64,000 bases of DNA from Nocardia brasiliensis NBRC 14402 (GCF_000308475.2 NZ_BAFT02000062.1:1-64000); one strand, 5' to 3'; positions 1-9,087 are shown, numbered from the stretch's first letter. Translations and numbers: made by a program. The notes: generated by a model not told the origin, from the letters alone.

Positions 1-1
1 A

Positions 2-1387
2 GGTGCTACGACGGGGCACGGCGGCGCAAAGCCTGATCCGACGCAAGTGACACCCGGTACTCAGGGTGGAGCCGCTTCGACACAAGACACTCCGGCGGCG
101 CAGGGTGGGATCAGCGCCGCTCCGGCGCAAGGCACTTCGGCGACACAGGGTGGGGCGCAGGCTGCTTCGACGCAAGGTACTCCGGCGGCGCAGGGTGGGG
201 CGCAAACCGCTCCGGCGCAAGGAAATCCCGGGACTCAGGGTGGAGCCGCTCCGGCGCAAGGTGCTCCAGTGGGGCAGGGTGCGGCGAAAGTCGTTCCGGC
301 GCAAGGTGCTCCAGCGGCAGGGGGTGTTCCTCAGCAACCTCCGGTCTCGGATGATGCGCCGACGACGGTGATGCGGGTGCAGCAGGCTGCGCCGGTTGCG
401 GACGCGGGCGCGGAGGACGAGACCGTCAGGATGCAGACGGCGTCGGCGAAGGACGGGGGGCAGAATCCGCCTGCGTCCGAGGACGTGACGGTGGCGATGC
501 CGGTGATCAAGGCGGACGACGCGAAGACTGTCGCGCTGCCGGTGCAGCGACCTGACGCACCGAAGCAGGCGGGCACCGATCGGGTGGCGCCGGGCCCCGG
601 GCGCGTGCCGATCACCAAACCGCCGAGCACGCCGCGGCCGGCGGGCGGGCCGAAACAGCCGGGCCTGCAAGGACCTTCAGCGCCGCCGCAGAGCGGTCCA
701 GCCCCAGTCGAGGATGCTCGTCCCGCTCCCCCACAACAGCGTCCGGGTTCGGCTCCGGTCGAGGACGCGCGTCCCCCGCAGCAGCGTCCGGGTTCGGCCC
801 CGTCGCCGGCGGATATCCAGCCGACGCTGCCCGCGCAATCGCTGGCCGGTCCGCGCCCTCCGCAACCGCGGCCGATCGCGCAACCGCAGCGGATCACGCC
901 CGCCGGGCAGGCTCCAGCCGCCTCGGAGTCCGCCCCGGGGGCGGGCCGCTCGAAGCGCTGGCTGCTGGCGGTGGCGGGTGCCGCCGTGCTGGTGGTCGTG
1001 CTGATCGGCGTGGCCGTGGTGTTGATCACGGGTTCGGGCGGCAATTCGCCCGAGGAGAAGGTGCGCGCCGCGATCACCGATTACACGCAGGCGCTGAAAA
1101 AGGGTGATCTGAACGCATTGCGCAACACCACGTGTGGCCCACTGCACGACTTTTACCAGGGCATTCCCGCCGATCAGTTCGCCGGCGTGCATCAGTTGTC
1201 GATGGATCGGCGCAATATCCCGGTGATCGACGGCATCGACGCCATCCGGATCACCGACAAGACCGCGATCGCCCAGGCGACCGTCTATACGGAGGCGGAT
1301 CCGGCCAAGCGCTCGGCTCGCACCTTCGATCTGCAGGACACCGACGGCGGCTGGAAGGTCTGCGATCCGCCGACGAGCCCGCAGTAG
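2..1387 (+). CDS. Ala/Gln/Pro-rich single-pass membrane protein, 5' end outside window
   Basis: The reading frame is open to the left edge (from base 2) and the repeat continues across it, so the true start lies upstream; the GTG at 47 is internal to the repeat. The N-terminal part is low complexity, built from irregular units such as QGTPAAQGGA and QGAPVGQGAA. Four acidic-Thr-Val motifs follow (coded at about 346-541: DDAPTTV, EDETV, EDVTV, DDAKTV), then a Pro/Arg-rich linker, one membrane helix (about 960-1029) and a C-terminal domain of about 115 residues with two cysteines, resembling the extracytoplasmic domain of mycobacterial Rv0361-type proteins. The long N-terminus is predicted cytoplasmic. 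Gene order towards fba supports the Rv0361 comparison. Function unknown. Confidence 0.75.
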   Translation, partial: GATTGHGGAKPDPTQVTPGTQGGAASTQDTPAAQGGISAAPAQGTSATQGGAQAASTQGTPAAQGGAQTAPAQGNPGTQGGAAPAQGAPVGQGAAKVVPAQGAPAAGGVPQQPPVSDDAPTTVMRVQQAAPVADAGAEDETVRMQTASAKDGGQNPPASEDVTVAMPVIKADDAKTVALPVQRPDAPKQAGTDRVAPGPGRVPITKPPSTPRPAGGPKQPGLQGPSAPPQSGPAPVEDARPAPPQQRPGSAPVEDARPPQQRPGSAPSPADIQPTLPAQSLAGPRPPQPRPIAQPQRITPAGQAPAASESAPGAGRSKRWLLAVAGAAVLVVVLIGVAVVLITGSGGNSPEEKVRAAITDYTQALKKGDLNALRNTTCGPLHDFYQGIPADQFAGVHQLSMDRRNIPVIDGIDAIRITDKTAIAQATVYTEADPAKRSARTFDLQDTDGGWKVCDPPTSPQ

Positions 1388-1415
1388 CGGTGACCCGGAA
1401 TCGTCTTCGACTCGG

Positions 1416-1460
1416 TTCGGCGTCTCGGTTGTTCCTCACAGGAGCAATCGAGACGCCGAA
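1416..1460 (+). terminator. Rho-independent terminator
   Basis: The 12-base arm TTCGGCGTCTCG pairs perfectly with CGAGACGCCGAA across a 21-base loop and is followed by an A/T-rich stretch (atatttta). It lies 29 bases after the stop of the preceding gene and fits termination of that transcript. Confidence 0.75.
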
Positions 1461-1626
1461 ATATTTTATAGCGATATCGAATTACTGTCCGGATGTGACG
1501 CACACCTCGGACCCGCGGCGCAAATGAAGAACCGGCAAACTCGATAGCAATTCCATATCGATCGACGGTAGCGCTGCTCACACACAGCTGGTCAAGGGTC
1601 CGGTTCATTAGTAGCGTGGCCGCATC

Positions 1627-2700
1627 ATGGTCAGGGAACAAACGCTTTCGCTAGAAACCGATGGCACGCAGCAGACGGCAACACTGGCCGGACAACGGTT
1701 CCGGGTACGCGACCACTACGAGGTCGGCCGGGAAAAGATCCGCGAATTCGCGCGGGCCGTGCAGAACCACCACGGCGCGCATCAGCAGGAATCCGATGCA
1801 CTGCGGCTGGGACACGAGAACATCATCGCGCCACCGACTTTCGCTTCGGTGATCGGTTCGGCCGGCACCCGTTCCCTGCTCGAATCGGTGCTCACCGAAT
1901 ACGATCTGTCCCAGATCCTGCAAACCGATCAGGTTTTCCAGGCCTATCGGCCGATCCAGGCGGGCGACCGGCTGAGCAGCGAAATCCTGATCGAATCCAT
2001 CCGCCAGTTCGGCGACAACGATTTCGTCGTGGTGCGTTCGGCCCTGCTCAACCAGCACGGCGAGCTGGCCCTGATCGGCTCCACCACGATCGTGGCCCGC
2101 CGCGGCGTCGACGTGGATCCCAGCGTGGCCGACGTGGTGGACAACATCATGATGCATGGCCAGGTCGTCGAATTCCCCAGCGCGGGAAGCGCAGCGGCCG
2201 ACGGCTCGGCGCTGATCCCGCTCGGCACGGGCACGCTGCCCGGCCCCGCGCCCGATCGGGTGCCCGCGCCGGTGCACACGCTGCCCGATTTCGACCGGCT
2301 CTCGGTCGGCGATCAGCTCGCGCCGGGGATCTTCCGGCTGACCCGCGGCGACCTGGCCAACTACGCGGGCGTGTCCGGCGACGCCAACCCCATCCATTTC
2401 AGCGATCACGCCGCCGAGCTGGTGGGCCTGCCCACGGTGGTCGCGCACGGCATGCTGACGATGGGTTTGGCGAGCGGCTACCTGACCGCCTGGCTCGGCG
2501 ACCCCACGGCCATCGAGAAATTCAGCGTGCGGTTCGCCGGCTTCGTCCCGGTCGCCCCGAACGCGGCGAGCACGGTCGAGTTCACCGGCCGGATCAAAGC
2601 ACTCGACCCGCGCACCCGCACCGCGACGATCGTGCTCGGCGGCACCTCGGAGGAGCGAAAGCTGTTCGGGCGCGCGATCGCCGAGGTCCGTTTCAGTTGA
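1627..2700 (+). CDS. Fused (3R)-hydroxyacyl-ACP dehydratase HadA-HadB
   Basis: 357 residues with two hot-dog domains in one chain. The N-terminal half (about 20-165) resembles the MaoC-like HadA subunit. The C-terminal half (about 215-357) resembles HadB and carries the hydratase-2 motif YAGVSGDANPIHFSDHAA with the catalytic Asp and His. In mycobacteria HadA and HadB are separate proteins that dehydrate 3-hydroxyacyl-ACP during FAS-II/mycolate elongation; here they are fused, as known from Nocardia-type genomes. The start is the ATG at 1627; no good Shine-Dalgarno is visible, so a leaderless transcript is possible. The gene stands alone between a terminator and a small secreted-protein gene. 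Confidence 0.85.
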   Translation: MVREQTLSLETDGTQQTATLAGQRFRVRDHYEVGREKIREFARAVQNHHGAHQQESDALRLGHENIIAPPTFASVIGSAGTRSLLESVLTEYDLSQILQTDQVFQAYRPIQAGDRLSSEILIESIRQFGDNDFVVVRSALLNQHGELALIGSTTIVARRGVDVDPSVADVVDNIMMHGQVVEFPSAGSAAADGSALIPLGTGTLPGPAPDRVPAPVHTLPDFDRLSVGDQLAPGIFRLTRGDLANYAGVSGDANPIHFSDHAAELVGLPTVVAHGMLTMGLASGYLTAWLGDPTAIEKFSVRFAGFVPVAPNAASTVEFTGRIKALDPRTRTATIVLGGTSEERKLFGRAIAEVRFS

Positions 2701-2763
2701 GCGCCCGCGCGGTCTGAAAAATTCGCACCCCACAACTGCGCGATTTCGGCGCAGGATGGAGGC

Positions 2764-3066
2764 GTGAGAAATTCAGTAGTACGCCGCGTGGTTCCCGCGC
2801 TCGGCGCCGCGTGTCTGATGGTCGGTGCACTCACGCTGGTGCCGCCGACCGCCGCCGCCGCGACCTCGCCCACCATCGCCAGTGCCGCCCGCCCGGATTC
2901 GCTGCCCAAGGACGATCCGGAAGACGGCAAGGACAAGAAGAAGCGCCGGATCTACACCAACTGCGACCAGGTGCGGGCCGAAGGCGCGGGCCCGCTGTAC
3001 CGCGGGGAACGCGGCTACAACGCCTACCTCGATCAGGACAACGACGGCATCGCCTGCAACGAGTAG
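2764..3066 (+). CDS. Small secreted Excalibur-domain calcium-binding protein
   Basis: 100 residues from a GTG start preceded by an AGGATGGAGG stretch. A signal peptide (basic VRRVVP, hydrophobic core, Ala-rich cleavage region) spans about residues 1-33. A charged linker (DDPEDGKDKKKRR) follows, and the C-terminus is an Excalibur domain with two cysteines ending in DQDNDGIACNE, the EF-hand-like calcium loop. The protein should be exported and may bind calcium at the cell surface. Its end lies 6 bases from the converging EmbR-like gene. The cellular role of such single-domain proteins is unknown. Confidence 0.85.
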   Translation: MRNSVVRRVVPALGAACLMVGALTLVPPTAAAATSPTIASAARPDSLPKDDPEDGKDKKKRRIYTNCDQVRAEGAGPLYRGERGYNAYLDQDNDGIACNE

Positions 3067-3072
3067 CCGGTG

Positions 3073-4191
3073 CTATTGCGCGGCTTGGAAAGTCAGCATG
3101 GTCGCGCCGATCCGGATCTGATCGCCGTCGGCCAGCAGCGCGCCGTTCTCGATCGGATCGTCGTTGACGTAGACGCCGTTGGCCGAATGCAGATCCTTGA
3201 TCAGCAGCCCGGCCCGGCTCGGCATGATGTGCGCGTGGTACCTGCTGGCCTTCGGGTCGTCGAGGACCAGATCGTTGTCGGTCATCCGGCCGATCCGCAA
3301 GCCGCCCTGGGCAATCGAGACCACCCGGCCGTCGGGCAGTCGCAACTGCCCGTTGCGCACCGCGCGCGGCGCCTCGGTGACCGTCTCGGTCATCGCCGCC
3401 GCCATCCGCTCGGCCTGGCGCAGTTCGACCGTGCTCAGCGGCTCCTGCCGCAGCACCCGCTGTTCCAGCTCGGTCAGCGCGGGGCCGGGATCTATGCCGA
3501 GTTCGTCGGCGAGCACGGTCCGCACCCGGCGGCACGCGTCGAGCGCGTCGGCCTGCCGGCCGGACAGGTACAGCGCGGTGATCAGCTGACCCCACAGCGG
3601 CTCGCGCAGCGGATGCTCGGTGGTCATCGCGACCAGCTCGCCGATCACCGATGACGCACGCCCGAGCGCGATTTCGGCGTCGATCCGCGCGGAGGCGACC
3701 GCCAAGCGCTCCTCCTCCATCGCGGTGGCGAAGCCGTCGGCGAATTGCAGCCCGGTGAGATCGGCCAGCGCGCGGCCGCTCCACTCGCGCTGTGCGGCGC
3801 CGAACAGCTGCGCGGCACCGGCGTGATCGCCGAGCGCGGCCGCGCGGCTGCCCGCCTCCCGTGCCGTCTCGAAACGGCCGAGATCGCACGCGGTCTCGGC
3901 CACTTCGAGCCGATAGCCAGAGGATTCCGTGCGCAGCACCTGCGCCGGGTCCACACCCGAATTACGCAGGGCTTTACGAATATTCGAGACGAATACCTGC
4001 AGGCTCGCCGCGTACGAATCGGGTGGATCCTCGTTCCACACCATGTCGGCCAGCGCGGCCGAAGAGACCGCGCGCCGTCGATTCACAGTGAGCGCGGCGA
4101 GCAACGCCCGCGGCTTGGGCCCGCCGACCGCCACCGGCTCACCGCCGACGAGCAACCGGACGGGCCCGAGCACGCGCACATCCAGACACAT
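3073..4191 (-). CDS. EmbR-like SARP regulator with C-terminal FHA domain
   Basis: 372 residues in the order of mycobacterial EmbR (388 residues): an OmpR-type winged helix (about 1-95), a bacterial transcriptional activation domain of TPR-like helices (about 100-245, with GQLITALYLSGRQADAL) and a C-terminal FHA domain (about 285-372) with the phosphothreonine-pocket signatures GRMTDND, SRYHAHI and HSANGVYVN. In the family, the FHA domain binds a phosphorylated Ser/Thr kinase or substrate and thereby controls transcription of envelope genes. No kinase gene or emb gene is visible here, so the partner and regulon are open. It converges on the Excalibur gene and lies 34 bases downstream of fba on the same strand. 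Confidence 0.85.
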   Translation of the reverse strand: MCLDVRVLGPVRLLVGGEPVAVGGPKPRALLAALTVNRRRAVSSAALADMVWNEDPPDSYAASLQVFVSNIRKALRNSGVDPAQVLRTESSGYRLEVAETACDLGRFETAREAGSRAAALGDHAGAAQLFGAAQREWSGRALADLTGLQFADGFATAMEEERLAVASARIDAEIALGRASSVIGELVAMTTEHPLREPLWGQLITALYLSGRQADALDACRRVRTVLADELGIDPGPALTELEQRVLRQEPLSTVELRQAERMAAAMTETVTEAPRAVRNGQLRLPDGRVVSIAQGGLRIGRMTDNDLVLDDPKASRYHAHIMPSRAGLLIKDLHSANGVYVNDDPIENGALLADGDQIRIGATMLTFQAAQ

Positions 4192-4225
4192 GAGCTGTCG
4201 AGCCCCCGGTGGGTTGATGATCGGG

Positions 4226-5260
4226 TCAGGCGCTGATCGACCTTCCCGCGGACTTCAGATCATTGCATGCCTCGGTGACACGCGCTGCCATCGAGGTTTC
4301 CGCCTTCTTCAGGTAGCTGCGCGGGTCGTACACCTTCTTGTTGCCGACCTCGCCGTCGATCTTCAGCACACCGTCGTAGTTGCTGAACATATGGCCGGTG
4401 ACCGGACGGGTGAACGCGTACTGGGTGTCGGTGTCGACGTTCATCTTCACCACGCCGTAGCGCAGCGAATCCTCGATCTCGGACTTCAGCGAGCCGGAGC
4501 CGCCGTGGAAGACGAAATCGAACGGCTGCGCGTCCTTGCCGAGCGCGAGCTTGGCCGCGGCGACCCGCTGGCCCTCGGCCAGCACCTCGGGCTTGAGCAC
4601 CACGTTGCCCGGCTTGTACACGCCGTGCACGTTGCCGAAGGTGGCGGCGAGCAGGTACTTGCCGTTCTCGCCCGCGCCGAGCGCGTCGATGGTCTTCTCG
4701 AAGTCCTCGGGCGAGGTGTAGAGCTTGTCGTTGATCTCGGCCTCGACGCCGTCCTCTTCACCGCCGACGACGCCGATCTCGACCTCGAGGATGATGTTGG
4801 CCTGGGCACAGGCCTTGAGCAGCTCCTTGGCGATTTCCAGGTTCTCGTCGATCGGGATCGCGGAGCCGTCCCACATGTGCGACTGGAACAGCGGATGCTG
4901 CCCGTTCTTCACCCGCTCCTGGGAGATCGCGATGAGCGGCCGGACGAAGCCGTCCAGCTTGTCCTTCGGGCAGTGGTCGGTGTGCAGCGCGATGGTGATG
5001 TCGTACTTCGCGGCCACCACGTGCGCGAACTCGGCCAGCGCGACCGCACCGGTCACCATGTCCTTCACACCCTGGCCGGAGCCGAATTCCGCACCGCCGG
5101 TGGAGAACTGGATGATGCCGTCGCTGCCCGCGTCGGCGAAGCCCTTGATGGCCGCGTTGATCGTCTCCGACGACGTGCAGTTGATGGCCGGGAAGGCGAA
5201 GGAGTGCGCTTTGGCCCGACCGAGCATCTCGGCGTAGACCTCCGGAGTCGCGATGGGCAC
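4226..5260 (-). CDS. fba: Class II fructose-bisphosphate aldolase
   Basis: 344 residues, the same length as M. tuberculosis Fba (Rv0363c) and closely similar from the first residues (PIATPEVYAEML). It cleaves fructose-1,6-bisphosphate to DHAP and glyceraldehyde-3-phosphate in glycolysis and runs the reverse in gluconeogenesis. Metal ligands are visible in ALHTDHCPKDK and the later GNVHGVY and FVFHGGSGS segments. The GTG at 5260 is chosen over an ATG 27 bases upstream because GGAGGT lies 6 bases before it and the family N-terminus begins there. Divergent from the dedA pair across about 310 bases. Confidence 0.97.
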   Translation of the reverse strand: MPIATPEVYAEMLGRAKAHSFAFPAINCTSSETINAAIKGFADAGSDGIIQFSTGGAEFGSGQGVKDMVTGAVALAEFAHVVAAKYDITIALHTDHCPKDKLDGFVRPLIAISQERVKNGQHPLFQSHMWDGSAIPIDENLEIAKELLKACAQANIILEVEIGVVGGEEDGVEAEINDKLYTSPEDFEKTIDALGAGENGKYLLAATFGNVHGVYKPGNVVLKPEVLAEGQRVAAAKLALGKDAQPFDFVFHGGSGSLKSEIEDSLRYGVVKMNVDTDTQYAFTRPVTGHMFSNYDGVLKIDGEVGNKKVYDPRSYLKKAETSMAARVTEACNDLKSAGRSISA

Positions 5261-5568
5261 AGTAAGACCTCCGTGTTGTTGCGGCAAAGACCTATTTTGT
5301 CAGCCACCACCCTAGGACAGCGGGGTTTCGCCTGGTATCCAGGGAGGCAGACGAACATCCCGCGGGCCACCGCCACCGCGCACCGCCGCCGAACCCACAG
5401 GTGGCCGTGCCGTGGTCGCCGCGGAACCATCAGGTGACCAGCCGGTAGTTTCGCGCACAGCACGGGCATTCTCAGCCGAACCCGGTACTGTGGTGCCGGT
5501 AATTGCGCTGGCGGCTCCCGATGCGAGGGTGAGCGATCAGGCCGGCCGTACCCAGAACAGGAGACCGC
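5261..5568. other. Divergent fba/dedA intergenic region
   Basis: About 308 bases between the divergent fba and dedA starts. It holds the fba ribosome site (GGAGGT, minus strand) next to 5260 and the dedA site (GGAGA) just before 5569, and should carry both promoters. No palindrome, repeat or small gene could be supported in it. Confidence 0.4.
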
Positions 5569-6294
5569 GTGATTCTGCTGGCAGCGACAGAATCGGTGAC
5601 GAGCAACATCGCATTGACCCAGTTGCTCGACCCGATGCACCTGCTCACGGAGACGTGGCTGAAGAACGCGGTGCTTCCCGCCATTCTGGCGATCGTCTTC
5701 ATCGAGACCGGCCTGCTCTTCCCGATCCTGCCCGGCGATTCGCTGCTGTTCACCGGCGGCCTGCTGGCCGCGCAGTCGAATCCGCCGGTCTCGATCTGGT
5801 GGCTGCTGCCGCTGGTGACCCTCGTCGCCTTCGCCGGCGACCAGTCCGGGTACTGGATCGGCCGCGGCATCGGGCCCGCGCTGTTCCACAAGGAGGACAC
5901 CCGGTTCTTCAAGAAGCACTACGTCACCGAGACGCACGAGTTCTTCGAGAAGCACGGCCCCAAGACCATCATCCTGGCCCGGTTCGTGCCGATCGTGCGC
6001 ACGTTCATGCCGGTGCTGGCCGGGGTGTCCAAGATGGACTACCGCAAGTTCGTCGCCTTCGACATCGTCGGCGCGATCCTGTGGGGCGGCGGCGTGACGG
6101 TGTGCGGCTACTTCCTCGGCAACATCGCCTTCATCCGCGACCACGTCGAGGCCATCTTCCTGCTCATCGTGTTCGTCTCGATCCTGCCCGGCATCTTCGC
6201 GGTGGCGAAGCGGCTGCTCAATCGTGGCGGCGGGGCGCCGGTGGCCGCCCCCGAAGCCGAGCTGACCGTTTCGACGAGCGAGCCGACCCGCTGA
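5569..6294 (+). CDS. DedA-family membrane protein
   Basis: 241 residues with the DedA/SNARE-associated (VTT) fold: an ETGLLFPILPGDSLLF re-entrant segment at about 45-60, an F-AGDQSGYWIGRGIG segment and the conserved RFVPIVRTFMPVLAG segment at about 140-155. The family acts in transbilayer movement of lipids such as undecaprenyl phosphate or phosphatidylethanolamine and in membrane homeostasis; the substrate cannot be read from sequence. GTG start with GGAGA about 6 bases upstream. Matches the position of Rv0364 next to fba. A second DedA gene follows 4 bases after its stop, so the two are almost certainly co-transcribed. Confidence 0.9.
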   Translation: MILLAATESVTSNIALTQLLDPMHLLTETWLKNAVLPAILAIVFIETGLLFPILPGDSLLFTGGLLAAQSNPPVSIWWLLPLVTLVAFAGDQSGYWIGRGIGPALFHKEDTRFFKKHYVTETHEFFEKHGPKTIILARFVPIVRTFMPVLAGVSKMDYRKFVAFDIVGAILWGGGVTVCGYFLGNIAFIRDHVEAIFLLIVFVSILPGIFAVAKRLLNRGGGAPVAAPEAELTVSTSEPTR

Positions 6295-6298
6295 GCGC

Positions 6299-6997
6299 GT
6301 GTTCGCGGCGTCCTCGCCCCTAGCAGTGGGCAATTTCGATCCGCTGATGTCAGCGGGCCCAGCGCTCGTCTGGACGGTGGTACTGACCTTCGTCTTCCTC
6401 GAGTGCGCGGTGATTCTCGGGCTGTTCCTGCCCGGCGACTCCATGTTGATCACGGCCGGCGTGGTGATGGCCTCGCACGCCTCCGGTGAGACCCAGGTGT
6501 GGGCGCTGTCGGTCGGCACGATGCTCGCGGCCATCGCGGGCAATCAGGTCGGTTACGTCATCGGCCAGCGCACCGGCCATCACCTGGTGGCCCGCAAGAA
6601 CGGGCGCTACATCAACACCAGGAATCTGCAGCGGGTCACCGAACTGCTGCAGCGGCACGGCTTCGTCGCGGTGCTCGTCGCCCGCTGGATTCCGTGGGTG
6701 CGCACGCTGTGCCCGACGGTCGCGGGCGCGGCCGGGATGGACCATCGCAAGTTCACCATCGCGAGCACGATCGGCGCGATCATCTGGGCGCCGGTATTGC
6801 TGCTGATCGGCTACTACGCGGGTAGTTTCCTCGATCGGGTGCCGTGGTTGATGCCGATCGTGATCGGCACGCTGGTGCTCGGCCTGATCGTGGGCACCGC
6901 GCTCGGGATTCGGCACTACCGGCAGGAAATGGCCAAGCCCGCCGAGGATTTCGACTTCGAGACCGTGCCGATCCGGGTCGTCGAAGCCGAGAGCTGA
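6299..6997 (+). CDS. Second DedA-family membrane protein, tandem paralogue
   Basis: 232 residues with the same fold as the preceding gene: LECAVILGLFLPGDSMLI replaces the E-T-G-L-L-F-P motif, followed by AIAGNQVGYVIGQRTG and ARWIPWVRTLCPTVAG with the family arginine. At least four hydrophobic segments, ending in a membrane helix near 180-205 and a short acidic cytoplasmic tail. The GTG start lies 4 bases after the previous stop. The two paralogues are clearly diverged, so they may handle different lipids or form a heteromer; this is inference. Confidence 0.85.
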   Translation: MFAASSPLAVGNFDPLMSAGPALVWTVVLTFVFLECAVILGLFLPGDSMLITAGVVMASHASGETQVWALSVGTMLAAIAGNQVGYVIGQRTGHHLVARKNGRYINTRNLQRVTELLQRHGFVAVLVARWIPWVRTLCPTVAGAAGMDHRKFTIASTIGAIIWAPVLLLIGYYAGSFLDRVPWLMPIVIGTLVLGLIVGTALGIRHYRQEMAKPAEDFDFETVPIRVVEAES

Positions 6998-7004
6998 CCG
7001 CACT

Positions 7005-7029
7005 CGGCCGCCACGAACAGCGGCGGCCG
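7005..7029. terminator. Hairpin between convergent genes
   Basis: CGGCCGCC pairs with GGCGGCCG across a 9-base loop in the 34-base gap between the convergent dedA and GH76-like genes. There is no T-run, so it is a candidate bidirectional terminator only. Confidence 0.45.
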
Positions 7030-7031
7030 GT

Positions 7032-8237
7032 CTACAGGCCGGCCGCGCTGACCTGGTAGGCGGCCTCCATCAACATCCAGCCCGAAAGCTGCACGGACAG
7101 ATCGCGTTCGGGCACCCGGGACGCGGTGACCGAACCGCCCGGGGTGAAGTGACCGGCCCCGGCGGTACCACCGGGCAGGGTCGCCGGTCGGCTCCAATCG
7201 TGGCCGAACAGCGGCTCGCCCTCGACCTGGAGCCGGTTCGCCCACGCCGCCGTCGCGGAGGCCCGTACGATCGCCGCCGCGGCCCGCCGGTCGGCCGCCC
7301 GCGCCTCGTCCTCCCCGGGCAGCATCAGCGCGACCAGCGCGAGATAGCGGGCCAAGATGCCGTTGAACAGGCCGCCGTCGCCGCCACCGCCGCCGTTGAT
7401 CACGCCGCGGGTCGTCATGTGCTCCTCGACCGCGCCGAGCAGCCGGTGCACGCGCTCGATATGGCGCGCCTCGCCGGTGTGCACCGCGAGTTCGGTTTCC
7501 ACGCCGAGCACCACGCCCTGGCAGTAGGTGAACACCGGACGTTCGATCTCGCCGGCGGGCAGATGGATGCCGTCGAGGATCAGCCCGGATTCCGGATCGC
7601 GCAGCGTCTCGTCCAACCAGTCGGCCATCTCCTGGGCGCGCAGCTGCCGCCCGAGCCGCAGCAGCGCGATCGCGGCCGGGCCGTTGGCGGGCGCGTTGTA
7701 ATAATCCGAGCCGATCCGCCACGGCAGGCCACCGCCGACCTCCGGATTCCAGCCCTCGTACAGCGGCTTCTCCAGGGCGAGCAGCCCGCTGCGCGCCTCG
7801 GTGACGCCCGCGATCCGTTCCGCGCGCTCCAAGGCGATGGCCAGCCAGGCCATGTCGTCGTAGTACCGGTTGGTCCAACCGGTGAGATTGCGGATCCGGT
7901 GCGAGCGCGCGATCGCGGCAATCCGCTTGCGGCGCACCGGGGTCGGCGTGCGGTTCGCGGCGTCCACCGCGCAGTCGATCAGATGCGCCTGCCACCAGTA
8001 GTGCCAAGACCCGAACGCGCGCTCGCGCTTGGTCGCCGGCCAGCCGACCACGCCCAATTGCGTGCCGGGTAATGCCCACAGCGCGCGCAGATGCCGGGAG
8101 ATGATCGCGGATTCGGCCATATCGGCGCGCTCGGACCAGACCGCGGCGGTCGCGACCGCATCCCGGTTCGCCCGCGCGCGCTCACCCAGCGACCGTGCTG
8201 TCGCGTGCTGCGGGTCCTCGGCCTTCCGCGTGGTCAT
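7032..8237 (-). CDS. GH76-family-like glycoside hydrolase (Rv0365c type)
   Basis: 401 residues, cytoplasmic by absence of a signal peptide, with the alpha/alpha-toroid pattern of glycoside hydrolase family 76. The paired acidic residues typical of GH76 alpha-1,6-mannanases appear in NRYYDDMAWL, and WRIGSDYYNAPANGPAAIALLRLG and FTYCQGVVLG match later conserved helices. In M. tuberculosis the equivalent Rv0365c lies in the same position after fba and dedA. A role on mannose-containing glycans is inferred from the family. ATG start (MTTRK). Confidence 0.75.
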   Translation of the reverse strand: MTTRKAEDPQHATARSLGERARANRDAVATAAVWSERADMAESAIISRHLRALWALPGTQLGVVGWPATKRERAFGSWHYWWQAHLIDCAVDAANRTPTPVRRKRIAAIARSHRIRNLTGWTNRYYDDMAWLAIALERAERIAGVTEARSGLLALEKPLYEGWNPEVGGGLPWRIGSDYYNAPANGPAAIALLRLGRQLRAQEMADWLDETLRDPESGLILDGIHLPAGEIERPVFTYCQGVVLGVETELAVHTGEARHIERVHRLLGAVEEHMTTRGVINGGGGGDGGLFNGILARYLALVALMLPGEDEARAADRRAAAAIVRASATAAWANRLQVEGEPLFGHDWSRPATLPGGTAGAGHFTPGGSVTASRVPERDLSVQLSGWMLMEAAYQVSAAGL

Positions 8238-8357
8238 GCGTCAATGGTGCCAGTTTGGAACGCTTTTACGCGCCCGATTTGTTACAAAGACGATGCTCGA
8301 ATGACACAGCGCGCGAAATCCGCGCCGAATTCTCAGGTCTGGGCTATAAGTCGCGAC

Positions 8358-9044
8358 TCACCACGCGTCGGCGAGATCGGCATGCCGCCGGATCCACGCG
8401 TGCATGGCGATACCCGCGGCCACGCCCGCGTTGATGCTGCGCGTCGAGCCGAACTGGGCAATCGAAACGGTCATGGCCGCGGCCGCTTTCGCGTCGGCCG
8501 TCACGCCGGGGCCCTCCTGACCGAACAGCAGCAGGCAGTCCCGGGGCAGCTCGGCCGTCTCCAACGGGATCGAGCCGGGGACGTTGTCCACGGCCACCAC
8601 GGTCAGCCCGGCGCGGGCCGCGTACACCAGCAGTTCGGCCACCGACTCGTGGTGCTCGATGTGCTGGTAACGGTCGGTGACCATGGCACCGCGTCGATTC
8701 CAGCGTTTGCGCCCGACGATGTGCACTGCCGCGGCCGCGAAGGCGTTGGCCGTGCGCACCACCGTGCCGATGTTCGCGTCGTGCCCGAAGTTCTCGATCG
8801 CCACGTGGAACGGATGCCTGCGCCGGTCGATATCGGCGACGATCGCCTCCCGTGACCAATAGCGGTAGGCGTCGACCACGTTGCGGCGATCGCCCGCCAC
8901 CAGCAACTCGGCGTCGAGCCGGGGATCCTCCGGCGGCGGCTCGGCGTGCTCGTCGGACCACGGCCCGACACCGTGCGGGTGCTCGCCCCATTCGGTGGGC
9001 CCGGGTGGGTCCTGCTCGGCCGCGTCCGGCACTGCGTGATTCAC
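8358..9044 (-). CDS. SpoU/TrmH-family RNA 2'-O-ribose methyltransferase
   Basis: 228 residues with the three SPOUT motifs. Motif 1 is ENFGHDANIGTVVRTANAF, motif 2 LLLFGQEGPGVT and motif 3 IAQFGSTRSINAGVAAGIA, which together form the knotted SAM-binding site; the NIGTVVR arginine is catalytic in TrmH. Substrate (tRNA Gm18 or an rRNA site) cannot be decided. The N-terminus (about 1-45) is acidic and Pro-rich and not part of the domain. Corresponds in place to Rv0380c. The gene is monocistronic between gaps of about 120 and 43 bases. Confidence 0.9.
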   Translation of the reverse strand: MNHAVPDAAEQDPPGPTEWGEHPHGVGPWSDEHAEPPPEDPRLDAELLVAGDRRNVVDAYRYWSREAIVADIDRRRHPFHVAIENFGHDANIGTVVRTANAFAAAAVHIVGRKRWNRRGAMVTDRYQHIEHHESVAELLVYAARAGLTVVAVDNVPGSIPLETAELPRDCLLLFGQEGPGVTADAKAAAAMTVSIAQFGSTRSINAGVAAGIAMHAWIRRHADLADAW

Positions 9045-9087
9045 TCCGCCGATGCTAATTCCGGGCGCGCACCGCGAAACGCCCGGC

